Notes under the pieces: model-generated
What the model was told of the DNA's origin: nothing
Database searches by the model: none
The model's input: only the letters and a program-made list of their open reading frames with translations
Translations under genes and position numbers: made by a program
From: Dechloromonas aromatica (nom. nud.)
GTDB taxonomy: Bacteria > Pseudomonadota > Gammaproteobacteria > Burkholderiales > Rhodocyclaceae
Reading direction: 5' to 3'
DNA: 64,000 nucleotides
NCBI GenBank assembly: GCA_017848965.1
Contig: JAFIHA010000015.1
Location: forward strand, 1 to 64,000
In this document: piece after piece, positions 27,901 to 36,516 of the stretch
Layout: every line of letters begins with the position of its first letter
How positions within the stretch are numbered: position 1 is the first letter of the stretch

Positions 27901-28521
27901 GTGTTCAACGAGATCATCATCGTGGCTGCCATCCAGAAGATATTCCAGACCCGCCGACCGGTGTCGACGGTCCGTCACACCATCGTCGGCGCGCCGCGCC
28001 GGGCGCCGGCGGAGGCCTTCATCGGCGACATCTTCCGCCGCCACTACGGCGCCACGGTACGCAGCTTCGCCCCCAACCTGATGCTGCTCGAAGACAACGA
28101 GCGCATCGTTGCCGCGGCCGGCTGGCGCTGCGCCGGCGAAGACCGGCTGTTCCTCGAAACCTACCTCGACGAGCCGATCGAAGCCGCCGTCGCCCGCCTC
28201 GCCGGGCAGCCGGTCAAGCGCGAGGCGATCGTCGAAGTCGGCAACCTCGCCGCCGACCGCCCCGGCGGCAGCGTCGATGTCATCCTCAACCTGGCCCGCC
28301 ACCTCGACCGGCTCGGTTACGAGTGGGTCGCCTTCACCGCCACCCGCGAGCTGATCGGCATCTTCCGCCGCCTCGGCCTGCCACCGCTGGCCCTAGCGCC
28401 GGCCGACCCGGAGCGCCTCGGCGCCGATGCCGCCGACTGGGGCAGCTACTACGACAGCCGGCCGATCGTCGTCGCCGGCCGTATCGCCCTGGCCCTGGAA
28501 ATGGTGAAACGCCATGGCTGA
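27901..28521 (+). CDS. Thermostable hemolysin family protein
   Basis: The 206-residue protein matches the thermostable (delta-type) hemolysin family first described in Vibrio, with landmarks FIGDIFRRHYGATV, FLETYLDEPIE, VEVGNLAADRPGG and GYEWVAFTATREL. It has no signal peptide. The fold looks acyltransferase-like, and its operon suggests a biosynthetic rather than a toxin role (inference). The start is uncertain: GTG 27901, or GTG 27922, which better fits a promoter using the upstream PmrA-like box. It overlaps the AMP-ligase gene by 8 bases. Confidence 0.8.
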   Translation: MFNEIIIVAAIQKIFQTRRPVSTVRHTIVGAPRRAPAEAFIGDIFRRHYGATVRSFAPNLMLLEDNERIVAAAGWRCAGEDRLFLETYLDEPIEAAVARLAGQPVKREAIVEVGNLAADRPGGSVDVILNLARHLDRLGYEWVAFTATRELIGIFRRLGLPPLALAPADPERLGADAADWGSYYDSRPIVVAGRIALALEMVKRHG

Positions 28522-30637
28522 TTTCTCCTGGCAAGCCGAACTCGTTGCCCGCCCGGCCGACACGCCGCTGCTGCTCGACAGCCAGCGCAGCTGGAATGCC
28601 GGCGAGATCGTCGCCGAACTGCTCAACCTGCGCGAACGCCTGGCCGGCAGCCGCGTTGTCGGCGTGCTGGCCGACAACAGCCCGGCCTGGATCATCGCCG
28701 ACCTCGCCTGCCAGGACAGCGGTCGCGTGCACCTGCCGCTGCCCGCCTTTTTCCACACGGAACAACTGCGCAACGCGCTCGAACAGACCGGCGCCGACAC
28801 CGTGCTCACCGACCAGCCCGAACGCATCGGCGCCCTCGACCTCGGCTTCGCCATCACCGGCCGCTGGCAGGGGCTGACCTGGATGCGCCGGGTCGTCGAA
28901 CCGGTCGCGCTGCCGCCGGGCAGCGCCAAGATTTCCTTCACCTCGGGCAGCACCGGCGCCCCCAAGGGCGTCTGCCTGAGCCGCGACGGCCTGCTCGACA
29001 CGGCCCGCGCGGTCCAGGAGCGCCTTGCCGATCTGCCGCTCGAACGCCACCTGGCGGTGTTGCCGCTGGCCCTGCTGCTGGAAAACGTCGCTGGCGTCTA
29101 TGCGCCGCTGCTGCGCGGCATGCCGGTGTACCTGCCGCCGCTGGCCGAACTCGGCTGGGCCGGCATGCAGGGCTTCGACCCGGCGGCGCTCGACCGCAAG
29201 GTCAGGGAAACCGGCGCCGGCAGCGTGATCCTGGTGCCCGAACTGCTCAAGGCCTGGGCGACTTACCTTGGTTTCACGCGCAGCCAGCCGTCGGCCACGC
29301 TGCGCTTCGTCGCCGTCGGCGGCGCCCGCGTCGCCCCGGAACTGCTGACCGGTGCGCGCGCCCTCGGCATTCCCGCCTACCAGGGCTACGGCCTGACCGA
29401 AGGCGGCTCGGTGCTGGCGATCAACCGCCCCGGCGACGACGCCGACGGTGTCGGCCGCCCGCTCGGCCACGCCCGGCTGAGCATCGAAAACGGCGAACTG
29501 ACCGTGCGCACCCGCGCCTTCCTCGGCTACACCGGGCAGGCCGCGACCAGCGACGCCGCCTTCGCCACCGGCGACCTCGCCAGCATCGACGGCAACGGTC
29601 ACCTGCACCTGCAGGGCCGGCGCAAGAACCTGCTGATCACCTCGTTCGGCCGCAACGTCTCGCCGGAGTGGGTCGAGGCGGCGCTGCTCGCCCAGCCGCA
29701 GATCATCCAGGCCGTCGTCACCGGCGACGGCCAGCCGGCGCTGTCCGCCATCGTCGTGCCGCTGCCCGGCATCCCGGACGGCGCGCTCGGCGAAGCCATC
29801 GCCCGTGCCAACGCCAACCTGCCGGATTACGCGCAGATCGCCCATTTCATCGCCAGCCCCGCCTTCACCCCGGGCAACGGCCTGGCCACCGGCAACGGCC
29901 GGCCGCGCCGGCAAGCCATCATCGACCATCACCGTGCCGCCCTGGCGGCGCTCCATTCTTCAGAGGAGTCCCCGATGTCCTTCTACGACACGCTCAAGTT
30001 CGAAACCGCCCAGGCCCGCGCCTACCTGCTTTCCGCGCCGATCATCAGCGAATGCCTGCAGGGCCGCGCCAGCCTCGACAGCTATCTCGCCTTCCTGACC
30101 CAGGCCTACCATCACGTACGCCACACGACGCCGCTGCTGATGACCCTCGGTGGCCGCCTGCCCGAGCGCCTGTCGTGGATGCGTGCCGGTGTCGCCGAGT
30201 ACATCGAGGAGGAAATCGGCCACGAGGAATGGATCCTCAACGACATCGCCGCTGCCGGCGGCGACGCCGACGCGGTGCGCAACAGCCGCCCCGATCTGCC
30301 GGCCGAACTGATGGTCGCCTACGCCTACGACCTGATCAACCGCGGCAACCCGGCCGGCTTCTTCGGCATGGTCTTCGTCCTCGAAGGCACCAGCGTCGAC
30401 CTCGCGCTGAATGCCGCCGACCGCATCCAGGCAGCGCTGGGCCTGCCCGACACGGCCTTCTCCTACCTGCGCTCGCACGGCACGCTCGACCAGGAACACA
30501 CGCAGCACCTGGCCAACATCCTCGACCTGATGACGCCGGAAGATCAGGCCGACGTGCTGCACGCCGCCAAGGTCTTCTTCAAGCTCTACGGCGACATCTT
30601 CCACGCCCTGCCGGTCGAGGTCGCAGCATGCAACTGA
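28514..30637 (+). CDS. AMP-dependent acyl ligase fused to heme-oxygenase-like diiron protein
   Basis: Residues 1-487 are an ANL-superfamily AMP-binding enzyme: FTSGSTGAPKGVCLS, YGLTEGGSV and TGDLASIDGNGHLHLQGRRK. The expected A10 lysine reads Arg (NGLATGNGRPRR). Residues 488-707 are a TenA/heme-oxygenase-like domain with EEEIGHEEW (about 75-83 of that domain) and HGTLDQEH (about 168-175), typical ligands of heme-oxygenase-like diiron oxidases (iron-containing redox enzymes). An internal ATG at 29975 with GAGGAG before it marks the domain join and could also start a separate 220-residue protein. The likely job is to activate a carboxylate and then oxidise or cleave it; the product is unknown. 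Confidence 0.82.
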   Translation: MADFSWQAELVARPADTPLLLDSQRSWNAGEIVAELLNLRERLAGSRVVGVLADNSPAWIIADLACQDSGRVHLPLPAFFHTEQLRNALEQTGADTVLTDQPERIGALDLGFAITGRWQGLTWMRRVVEPVALPPGSAKISFTSGSTGAPKGVCLSRDGLLDTARAVQERLADLPLERHLAVLPLALLLENVAGVYAPLLRGMPVYLPPLAELGWAGMQGFDPAALDRKVRETGAGSVILVPELLKAWATYLGFTRSQPSATLRFVAVGGARVAPELLTGARALGIPAYQGYGLTEGGSVLAINRPGDDADGVGRPLGHARLSIENGELTVRTRAFLGYTGQAATSDAAFATGDLASIDGNGHLHLQGRRKNLLITSFGRNVSPEWVEAALLAQPQIIQAVVTGDGQPALSAIVVPLPGIPDGALGEAIARANANLPDYAQIAHFIASPAFTPGNGLATGNGRPRRQAIIDHHRAALAALHSSEESPMSFYDTLKFETAQARAYLLSAPIISECLQGRASLDSYLAFLTQAYHHVRHTTPLLMTLGGRLPERLSWMRAGVAEYIEEEIGHEEWILNDIAAAGGDADAVRNSRPDLPAELMVAYAYDLINRGNPAGFFGMVFVLEGTSVDLALNAADRIQAALGLPDTAFSYLRSHGTLDQEHTQHLANILDLMTPEDQADVLHAAKVFFKLYGDIFHALPVEVAACN

Positions 30638-31413
30638 AAGGCGCCCGCATCGTCCTCACCGGCGCCAACGGCGGCCTCGGCCGGGTGCTCGCGCGCGAAC
30701 TGGCCAACGCCGGCGCCGCCCTGCTGCTGACCGGCCGCGACCCGGCAGCGCTGGCCCGCATCGACCTGCCGGCCGGCTGCGACTACCAGTTGCTGCAAGC
30801 CGACCTGACGCACGGCGGCGGCATCGACAGCACGGTCCAGGCCGCCCGCAGCTTCGGCGCCAACATCCTGATCAACAACGCCGGCGTTGCCAATTTCGGC
30901 CTGCTCGCCGAGCAGGACTGGAACGACGTCGAACGCATCCTGGCGACCAATCTCGGCGCGCCGATCCGGCTGACCCAGGCGCTGCTGCCCTGGCTGACGC
31001 AACAGCCGGAGGCGGCGGTGGTCAACATCGGCTCGACCTTCGGCAGCGTTCCCTTCGCCGGCTTTACCGCCTATTCGGCGGCGAAGGCCGGGCTACGCGG
31101 CTTTTCCCAGGCGCTGCGGCGCGAACTCGCTGACAGCACGGTACGCGTCATCCATGTCGCACCGCGCGCCATCGACACGCCGATCAACCCGCCGGCGGTG
31201 CGCGCGCTGAACCGCACCCTGGGCAGCGCCACCGACAGCCCGGAACTGGTTGCCCGGCACATTGTCGCCATGCTCGCCAACGATGTCGCCGAAGGCCATA
31301 TCGGTTTCCCGGAACGCTTTTTCGCCTGGCTCAACGGCTTCGCCCCCGGTCTCGTCGACCAGGGCCTGCGCGGCAAGCTGGCCAAGATGAAACAACACGC
31401 CACCAAGGCGTGA
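30628..31413 (+). CDS. Short-chain dehydrogenase/reductase
   Basis: This is a classical SDR of 261 residues with the nucleotide-binding TGANGGLG motif (about 11-18), NNAG (about 87), the catalytic Ser in NIGSTFGS and the YSAAK motif. A longer than usual C-terminal tail ends in basic residues (GKLAKMKQHATKA). ATG 30628 overlaps the end of the diiron-domain gene by 10 bases, so it is in the same operon. It probably reduces or oxidises a keto/hydroxy intermediate of the pathway built by the upstream ligase and diiron protein; the substrate is unknown. Confidence 0.88.
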   Translation: MQLKGARIVLTGANGGLGRVLARELANAGAALLLTGRDPAALARIDLPAGCDYQLLQADLTHGGGIDSTVQAARSFGANILINNAGVANFGLLAEQDWNDVERILATNLGAPIRLTQALLPWLTQQPEAAVVNIGSTFGSVPFAGFTAYSAAKAGLRGFSQALRRELADSTVRVIHVAPRAIDTPINPPAVRALNRTLGSATDSPELVARHIVAMLANDVAEGHIGFPERFFAWLNGFAPGLVDQGLRGKLAKMKQHATKA

Positions 31414-31438
31414 CCTTCAACAGAACACAGGAGGCATC

Positions 31439-32083
31439 ATGTCCCGTTTGAAATCCCTGCTTTTCGCCGTCGGCCTCGGTTGCGCGACGCTGATTCACGC
31501 CGCCCCCGGCGACGAACTGATCCGCCCGATCCAGGACCGCTGGGCGGAGATCAAGTACCGCCAGCCGGAAGACCGGCAAGCCGACCTCTACCGCGACCTG
31601 GCCGCCCAGGCAAAACAGCTTTCCCGCAACAACCCCAACCTCGCTGCCGCGCTGATCTGGGAAGCCATCGTCGTCTCCAGCGAGGCCGGCGTGCGCGGTG
31701 GCCTCGGCGGCCTGTCGCTGGCCAAGGAAGCCCGGGCGCTGCTCGAGGAAAGCCTGAAGCTCGACGAGAAGTCGCTCAACGGCTCCGCTTACACCAGCCT
31801 GGCGACGCTCTACGCCAAGGTGCCGCGTTGGCCGCTCGGCTTCGGTGACAAGGAAAAGGCCGAGGCGCTGTTCAGGAAGTCGCTGGCCGTCAACCCGGAC
31901 GGGATTGACCCGAATTTCTTTTACGGCGAGTATCTGATCGATCAGGACCGCGTCGCCGAAGGCCGCCGCTATCTGGAAAAAGCCCTCGCCGCCCCGGCCC
32001 GCCCGGGTCGCGAAGTGGCCGACCAGGGCCGGCGCCAGGAAATCCGCGCCCTGCTCGCCAAAACCGCCGGAGAGGCACGCTAA
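31439..32083 (+). CDS. Exported tetratricopeptide-repeat protein (TatT-like)
   Basis: The 214-residue protein has a signal peptide (SRLKSLLFAVGLGCATLIHA, cleavage near residue 22) and helical repeat sequence with NGSAYTSLATLYAKVPRWPL and LAVNPDGIDPNFFYGEYLI, as in TRAP-transporter TatT-type TPR proteins. It is probably a periplasmic scaffold or ligand-binding protein. CAGGAGGCATC precedes the ATG. It lies 25 bp after the SDR gene, and its stop is followed immediately by the response-regulator start. Confidence 0.82.
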   Translation: MSRLKSLLFAVGLGCATLIHAAPGDELIRPIQDRWAEIKYRQPEDRQADLYRDLAAQAKQLSRNNPNLAAALIWEAIVVSSEAGVRGGLGGLSLAKEARALLEESLKLDEKSLNGSAYTSLATLYAKVPRWPLGFGDKEKAEALFRKSLAVNPDGIDPNFFYGEYLIDQDRVAEGRRYLEKALAAPARPGREVADQGRRQEIRALLAKTAGEAR

Positions 32084-32743
32084 TTGAGACTGTTGCTGGT
32101 TGAAGACGACACCCTGCTCGGCGACGGCATCCGCGCCGGGCTGATGCTCGCCGCCTACGCCGTCGACTGGGTGCCGGACGGCAAACTGGCCTTGCTCGCC
32201 CTGGCCGATCACAGCTACGACGCCTGCGTCCTCGACCTAGGCCTGCCGGGCAAGGACGGGCTCGCCGTGCTGCGCGAGATGCGCGGCCGCGGCGACCAGA
32301 CGCCGGTACTGCTGCTGACCGCGCGCGACACGGCGGAGGACAAGATCGCCGGCCTCGACCACGGCGCCGACGACTACCTGACCAAGCCCTTCGACCTCGG
32401 CGAGCTGCAGGCGCGCATCCGCGCCCTGCTCCGCCGCGCCGGCGGCAAGGCACAGCCGCTGCTCGAGCATCGCGGCGTCAGTCTCGACCCGGCGAGCAAG
32501 CGGGTCAGCTTCAATGGCCAGGAAGTGCCGCTGTCGGCCCGCGAGTACGCCCTGCTCCACGCCCTGATCAGCCAGCCCGGCCACATCAAGAGCCGCAGCC
32601 AGCTCGAGGAAAGCCTCTACGCCTGGGGCGACGAGGCCGGCAGCAATACCGTCGAGGTCTATATCCACCACCTGCGCAAGAAGTTCGGCGCCGATTTCAT
32701 CAAAACGGTACGCGGCCTCGGCTACCAGCTGACCGACGACTGA
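32084..32743 (+). CDS. OmpR-family response regulator, QseB/PmrA type
   Basis: This DNA-binding regulator (219 residues) has an N-terminal receiver (RLLLVEDDTLLGDG; phospho-acceptor Asp in CVLDLGLPGKDG near 51; LTKPFDLGEL with the conserved Lys) and a C-terminal winged helix (VEVYIHHLRKKFGADFIKTVRGLGYQL). The start is a TTG directly after the TPR gene's TAA; GGAGAGG about 8 bases upstream supports it. The overall pattern is QseB/PmrA-like, matching the direct-repeat boxes at 27858 and 37853, which are its candidate targets (inference). Confidence 0.9.
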   Translation: MRLLLVEDDTLLGDGIRAGLMLAAYAVDWVPDGKLALLALADHSYDACVLDLGLPGKDGLAVLREMRGRGDQTPVLLLTARDTAEDKIAGLDHGADDYLTKPFDLGELQARIRALLRRAGGKAQPLLEHRGVSLDPASKRVSFNGQEVPLSAREYALLHALISQPGHIKSRSQLEESLYAWGDEAGSNTVEVYIHHLRKKFGADFIKTVRGLGYQLTDD

Positions 32744-32745
32744 CG

Positions 32746-34113
32746 ATGCGCCGCCTGCTGCCGTCGCAACGCCTCAACTCGCTACGCTGGCGGCTGCTCG
32801 CCGTGATCGGTGCGGTCGTCATGACGACCTGGCTGCTCACCGGATGGTTCAGTTACAGCAAGGCGCAACACGAAGCCGAGGAGCTGATGGACGGCAGCCT
32901 GGCGCAGACCGCCCGCCTGCTGCTGGCGATCACCCACGACAACGAGGATGACCTCGCCGAACTCATCCCGCGGCTGGCAACGGTGCGTGGCGCCGCAGAC
33001 ATCTACGAACCCCCACTCGAATTCCAGATCGGCCACGGCGACGGCAGCATCCTCGCCCGCTCGCCGGATGCGCCGGAGTTTCCCATCCTCGGCGTCGCCG
33101 GCTACAACGACATCATCCGCCATGAAGAAGCCTGGCGGGTACTCAACGCGGTTTCCGCCGACGGTCGCTACCGGGTCCAGGTCGCCCAGGCGATCGGCCT
33201 GCGCGACCGCGCCGCGCTCGAAGTCGCCACCCAGACGGTGCTGCCGCTGCTGCTCATCACGCCTGTGCTGGTCCTGCTGATCTATCTGTCGATCATGCGT
33301 GCCCTGCGACCGCTGGACCAGTTGGCCCGCGAAGTCGCATCACGCACGCCGGACAGCCTGGCGCCCTTGACCACCCGCCGCGTCCCGACCGAGGCGCAAC
33401 CGCTGGTGGCGGCAATCAACCGACTGTTTGGCCGCGTCGGTCGCACGCTGGACAACGAACGCCGGTTCACCGCCGACGCCGCCCACGAGTTGCGCACACC
33501 GCTCGCCGCGCTCAAGGTTCAGACCCAGGTGGCACGACTGAGCGGCGATTCGCCGGTACGCGAGCATGCGCTGCAGCAAATCGAAGCCGGTGTCGACCGG
33601 GCCGGCCGACTGGTCGAGCAACTGCTGCGCCTGGCCCGACTCGACCCACTGAGTTGCCCGCCGCACAGTCAGACGGTCGACCTCGGAAAGCTGGTCGACC
33701 GCGTCATTGTCGCCAGCCATGCCGAGCACGCCGTCGCCAGCCCGCAACTGGACGCCGCCTGTCTCGTCCAGGGCGACGACGACCTGTTGCAGATCGCCGT
33801 GCGCAATCTGGTGGACAACGCCCTGCGCTATTCCCCGCCGGACAGCGCAATCCGCGTCACCATCGCGCGCCGCGACGACGCCAGCTACGATCTGACGATC
33901 AGCGACAACGGCCCCGGTGTCCCGGAGGCCGTCCTGGCCCGCCTGGGCGAACGCTTCTTCCGCGCCGAACCGGGCAAAACCGAAGGCAATGGGCTGGGGC
34001 TGGCGATCGTCGCCCGCATCGCCGAACTGCACGGCGCCAGCCTGCACTTGGCCAACCAGCCGAGCGGCGGCCTGGCGGTCAGCCTGCAGGGCTTGCGGGC
34101 GGCGGGCGGGTGA
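32746..34113 (+). CDS. Sensor histidine kinase, QseC/PmrB type
   Basis: This 455-residue inner-membrane kinase is partner to the regulator 2 bp upstream. Two membrane helices (about 18-38 and 165-188) flank a periplasmic sensor domain of about 125 residues. A HAMP-like linker follows, then the phospho-acceptor box FTADAAHELRTPLAALK (His about 247), the N box (NLVDNALRYS) and the G boxes (DNGPGVPE, EGNGLGLAI). The H-box wording is that of QseC-type kinases. The signal is unknown. Its last 35 bases overlap the convergent SdiA-regulated-family gene. Confidence 0.9.
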   Translation: MRRLLPSQRLNSLRWRLLAVIGAVVMTTWLLTGWFSYSKAQHEAEELMDGSLAQTARLLLAITHDNEDDLAELIPRLATVRGAADIYEPPLEFQIGHGDGSILARSPDAPEFPILGVAGYNDIIRHEEAWRVLNAVSADGRYRVQVAQAIGLRDRAALEVATQTVLPLLLITPVLVLLIYLSIMRALRPLDQLAREVASRTPDSLAPLTTRRVPTEAQPLVAAINRLFGRVGRTLDNERRFTADAAHELRTPLAALKVQTQVARLSGDSPVREHALQQIEAGVDRAGRLVEQLLRLARLDPLSCPPHSQTVDLGKLVDRVIVASHAEHAVASPQLDAACLVQGDDDLLQIAVRNLVDNALRYSPPDSAIRVTIARRDDASYDLTISDNGPGVPEAVLARLGERFFRAEPGKTEGNGLGLAIVARIAELHGASLHLANQPSGGLAVSLQGLRAAGG

Positions 34114-35035
34114 AGCGATAGAACAGGTTGGGTTCGCTGACCACGTAGACCCGCCCCTGGTCGTCCAGGGTCACCCCCTCCGCTTGCGGTACCGCCTTCT
34201 GCAGGCCACTGCGGCCGGCGGCCAGCGAGAGGCTGCTTAGCGGCCGGCCGTCGGTGGCAAATTCAACCAGGAGGCGGGATTCCTCCGACAAGGCCAGGAG
34301 GTGGCCGCTTGCCGCGTCGAAGTGCAAGCCGGCCAGGTCGGTGCCGGGCAAGGCGGCATCGCGCGCCGCATCTTCGGCAATGTCGACGGCCGCCGTTGCC
34401 GAGAAGGGGAAGCCGCGCACCTCGTAAATGTGCTGAGGATCGCGCTCCTTGGCGACGAACAAGCGACCGCTGGCGGCGTCGAAGGCCAGCCCCTCGAAGC
34501 CCTTGTTGCCGTTGCGGCCAATGCCGAGTGCCAGGCGCGGCGCCCGCCCGGCATCGACCGCCCGCGTCCCCGCGTCGATCCGGACATACACCAGCGCCTG
34601 TCGCCGTTCATCGGTCAGCACGAACTCGCCGGGTCCGACATACTCGATGGCCTCTGGATCGCGCACCCCGCTCAGCGGGATGCGGCGCAGCACATCACCG
34701 CTCAGCGACAACTCGATGATTTCCGGGGGGGCGTTGGTGATCGCGAACAGGCTCCGGCGATCGGGGTCGTAAGTCAGTCCGGAGAGATTGGCGGCGATGC
34801 CGGCCAACGGCCGGGCTTCGATGTCGACCCGGTAGTCGGGCAGCCACACCGCCCGCTCGCGTTGCGCAGCATCGGCCGTCGCCTGCTGCCAGAGCAGGGC
34901 GACGAGCGGCCAGCGCCCGAACAGCGCGGCACCGGCGAGAACGAACAGGATCGCCAGCAGGAAGCCGCCGTGCGGCCAGCGTAGCCGGGGAGCGGATAGG
35001 GAAAGCGGAACAGAGAGGCTGCGAGTGGTGGACAT
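34079..35035 (-). CDS. SdiA-regulated family (YjiK-like) beta-propeller protein
   Basis: The 318-residue protein has an N-terminal membrane anchor (GGFLLAILFVLAGAALF, about 22-40) and an exported domain with beta-propeller-type repeats: LSGLTYDPDRRSLFAITN, DPEAIEYVGPGEFVLTDERR, KGFEGLAFDAASGRLFVAKE and AEGVTLDDQGRVYVVSEPNL. This is the SdiA-regulated/YjiK family, whose function is unknown. Its 3' end overlaps the sensor-kinase gene by 35 bases, and it stands alone on the minus strand between two two-component systems. Confidence 0.85.
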   Translation of the reverse strand: MSTTRSLSVPLSLSAPRLRWPHGGFLLAILFVLAGAALFGRWPLVALLWQQATADAAQRERAVWLPDYRVDIEARPLAGIAANLSGLTYDPDRRSLFAITNAPPEIIELSLSGDVLRRIPLSGVRDPEAIEYVGPGEFVLTDERRQALVYVRIDAGTRAVDAGRAPRLALGIGRNGNKGFEGLAFDAASGRLFVAKERDPQHIYEVRGFPFSATAAVDIAEDAARDAALPGTDLAGLHFDAASGHLLALSEESRLLVEFATDGRPLSSLSLAAGRSGLQKAVPQAEGVTLDDQGRVYVVSEPNLFYRFTRPPPASPAG

Positions 35036-35137
35036 GACCTAAACAGTTGCAGTCGAAGACGGCACCATCCTGCCGCCCCGACGCTAAACGCCGCCTGACG
35101 CTACAATTCATCAACCGTTTATCCTGGTTGCCGCAGC

Positions 35138-35851
35138 ATGCGCCCCATGAAACTCCTGCCAGCCCTCCTGATCCCCCTACTCCTGCTGCTGCCCGCCCAC
35201 GCCGAAGAGCAATACGTCATCCGCCGCGCCGTCGAGGCCGGCCAGCTCAAACCGCTGGCGGAAATCCTGGCCGGTGTCCAGAAAACGCATCCAGGCAAGG
35301 TACTCGACGTCGATCTCGAACGCGACCTCAACGGCAGGCGTATCTACGAGGTCACCGTGCTCAAGAGCGACGGTCAACGCAGCAAGCTGCTGGTCGATGC
35401 GGTGAGCGGCGGGGAGTTGCCGCACGCGACACCGGCAATGCCGCGTCTCGACATGGCCAAGGCGCTGCGCGCGCTGCTCGCCCGCCACCCGGGCAAGGTC
35501 CTCGAGCTGGAACTGAAGCTGGCGGCCGACAGCCGGCTGATCTACGAGGTCCAGGTCATCCTGCAGGACGGACAGTTGCGCGAGTTCGTCATCGATGCCC
35601 GGAGTGGCGAGCTGATCGACGGCAACGGCCACCGCCAGGAGGTCCTGAAGAAGCTGATGCCGCTGCCCGACCTGCTCGCCCGCCTACCCGCGCGCTACCG
35701 CGGCACCATCCACGAAGTCGAACTGGAATACGATCAGGACGGCCACTATTTCTACGAGGTCGAAGTCCGACTCAACGACGGCCGCGTCTTCGAACTCGAC
35801 ATCGATGCGGTCAGCGGCAAGCTGCTCAACGACGAGGAAGTCAGCCGATGA
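35138..35851 (+). CDS. Exported triple-PepSY-domain protein
   Basis: The 237-residue protein has a signal peptide (KLLPALLIPLLLLLPAHAEE) and three tandem PepSY-like units of about 65-70 residues. Each has a (Y/L)EVxVxxxDG strand pair and a D(A/V)xSG end: IYEVTVLKSDGQRSKLLVDA, IYEVQVILQDGQLREFVIDA and FYEVEVRLNDGRVFELDIDA. PepSY proteins often modulate two-component systems or bind metals. Its stop overlaps the response-regulator start (ATGA), so it is probably an accessory sensor for that system (inference). Confidence 0.88.
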   Translation: MRPMKLLPALLIPLLLLLPAHAEEQYVIRRAVEAGQLKPLAEILAGVQKTHPGKVLDVDLERDLNGRRIYEVTVLKSDGQRSKLLVDAVSGGELPHATPAMPRLDMAKALRALLARHPGKVLELELKLAADSRLIYEVQVILQDGQLREFVIDARSGELIDGNGHRQEVLKKLMPLPDLLARLPARYRGTIHEVELEYDQDGHYFYEVEVRLNDGRVFELDIDAVSGKLLNDEEVSR

Positions 35852-36516
35852 AGGTGCTGCTGGTCGAGGACGACCGCGAACTCGCCGCGAAAATCGCCGC
35901 CGCGCTGAGCGCCGACGGCATGATCGTCGATACCGTGCACGACGGCGACGAGGCGGCTTTCGTCGGCAGCACCGAGGACTACGATGCCGCCGTGCTCGAT
36001 CTCGGCCTGCCCGGCCAGGACGGCGTCTCGGTGTTGCGCCACTGGCGCGAGCAGGGGCGCCGCCTGCCGGTGCTGGTACTGACCGCGCGCGGCCGCTGGA
36101 GCGACAAGCTGGCCAGTTTCGACGCCGGCGCCGACGACTTCCTGACCAAGCCTTTCCTGCACGAGGAAGTCGCGCTCCGCCTGCGTGTCCTGAAGCGGCG
36201 CGCCCTCGGTCACAGTTCGCCGATACTGCAGGCCGGCCCACTCAGTTACGACGCCAACGCCGACCGTTTCACGCTCGACGGCGCGCCGCTCAACCTGACC
36301 GCCCAGGAAAAACGCATCCTTGCCTACCTGATCCAGCGCAAGGATTGCGTCGTCAGCCGCAACGAAATCAGCGAACACGTCTACGCGCGCGACCTCGACC
36401 CGGATTCCAACACCCTCGATGTCCTGATCGGCCGTATCCGGCGCAAGCTCGGCGTGCCGCTGATCCAGACCGAACGCGGGCGCGGCTTCTGCCTTACCGA
36501 AGTCGATGCCGTCTAG
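35848..36516 (+). CDS. OmpR-family response regulator (PhoP-like)
   Basis: The 222-residue regulator has a receiver domain (KVLLVEDDRELAAKI; phospho-acceptor Asp in AVLDLGLPGQDGVSV near 50; LTKPFLHEEV) and a winged-helix domain (TLDVLIGRIRRKLGVPLIQT). The frame is open far upstream, but ATG 35848 fits the receiver N-terminus and overlaps the PepSY gene's stop by four bases. It overlaps the kinase gene by 11 bases. The receiver and linker resemble PhoP/CarR-type regulators, which often travel with PepSY proteins. Confidence 0.9.
   Translation: MKVLLVEDDRELAAKIAAALSADGMIVDTVHDGDEAAFVGSTEDYDAAVLDLGLPGQDGVSVLRHWREQGRRLPVLVLTARGRWSDKLASFDAGADDFLTKPFLHEEVALRLRVLKRRALGHSSPILQAGPLSYDANADRFTLDGAPLNLTAQEKRILAYLIQRKDCVVSRNEISEHVYARDLDPDSNTLDVLIGRIRRKLGVPLIQTERGRGFCLTEVDAV

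Noticed and set aside
32100..34110. Possible toxin function for the locus led by a so-called hemolysin
   Set aside because: The family name is historical; the neighbours are biosynthetic and regulatory, and the protein has no signal peptide, so a toxin call is not supported.
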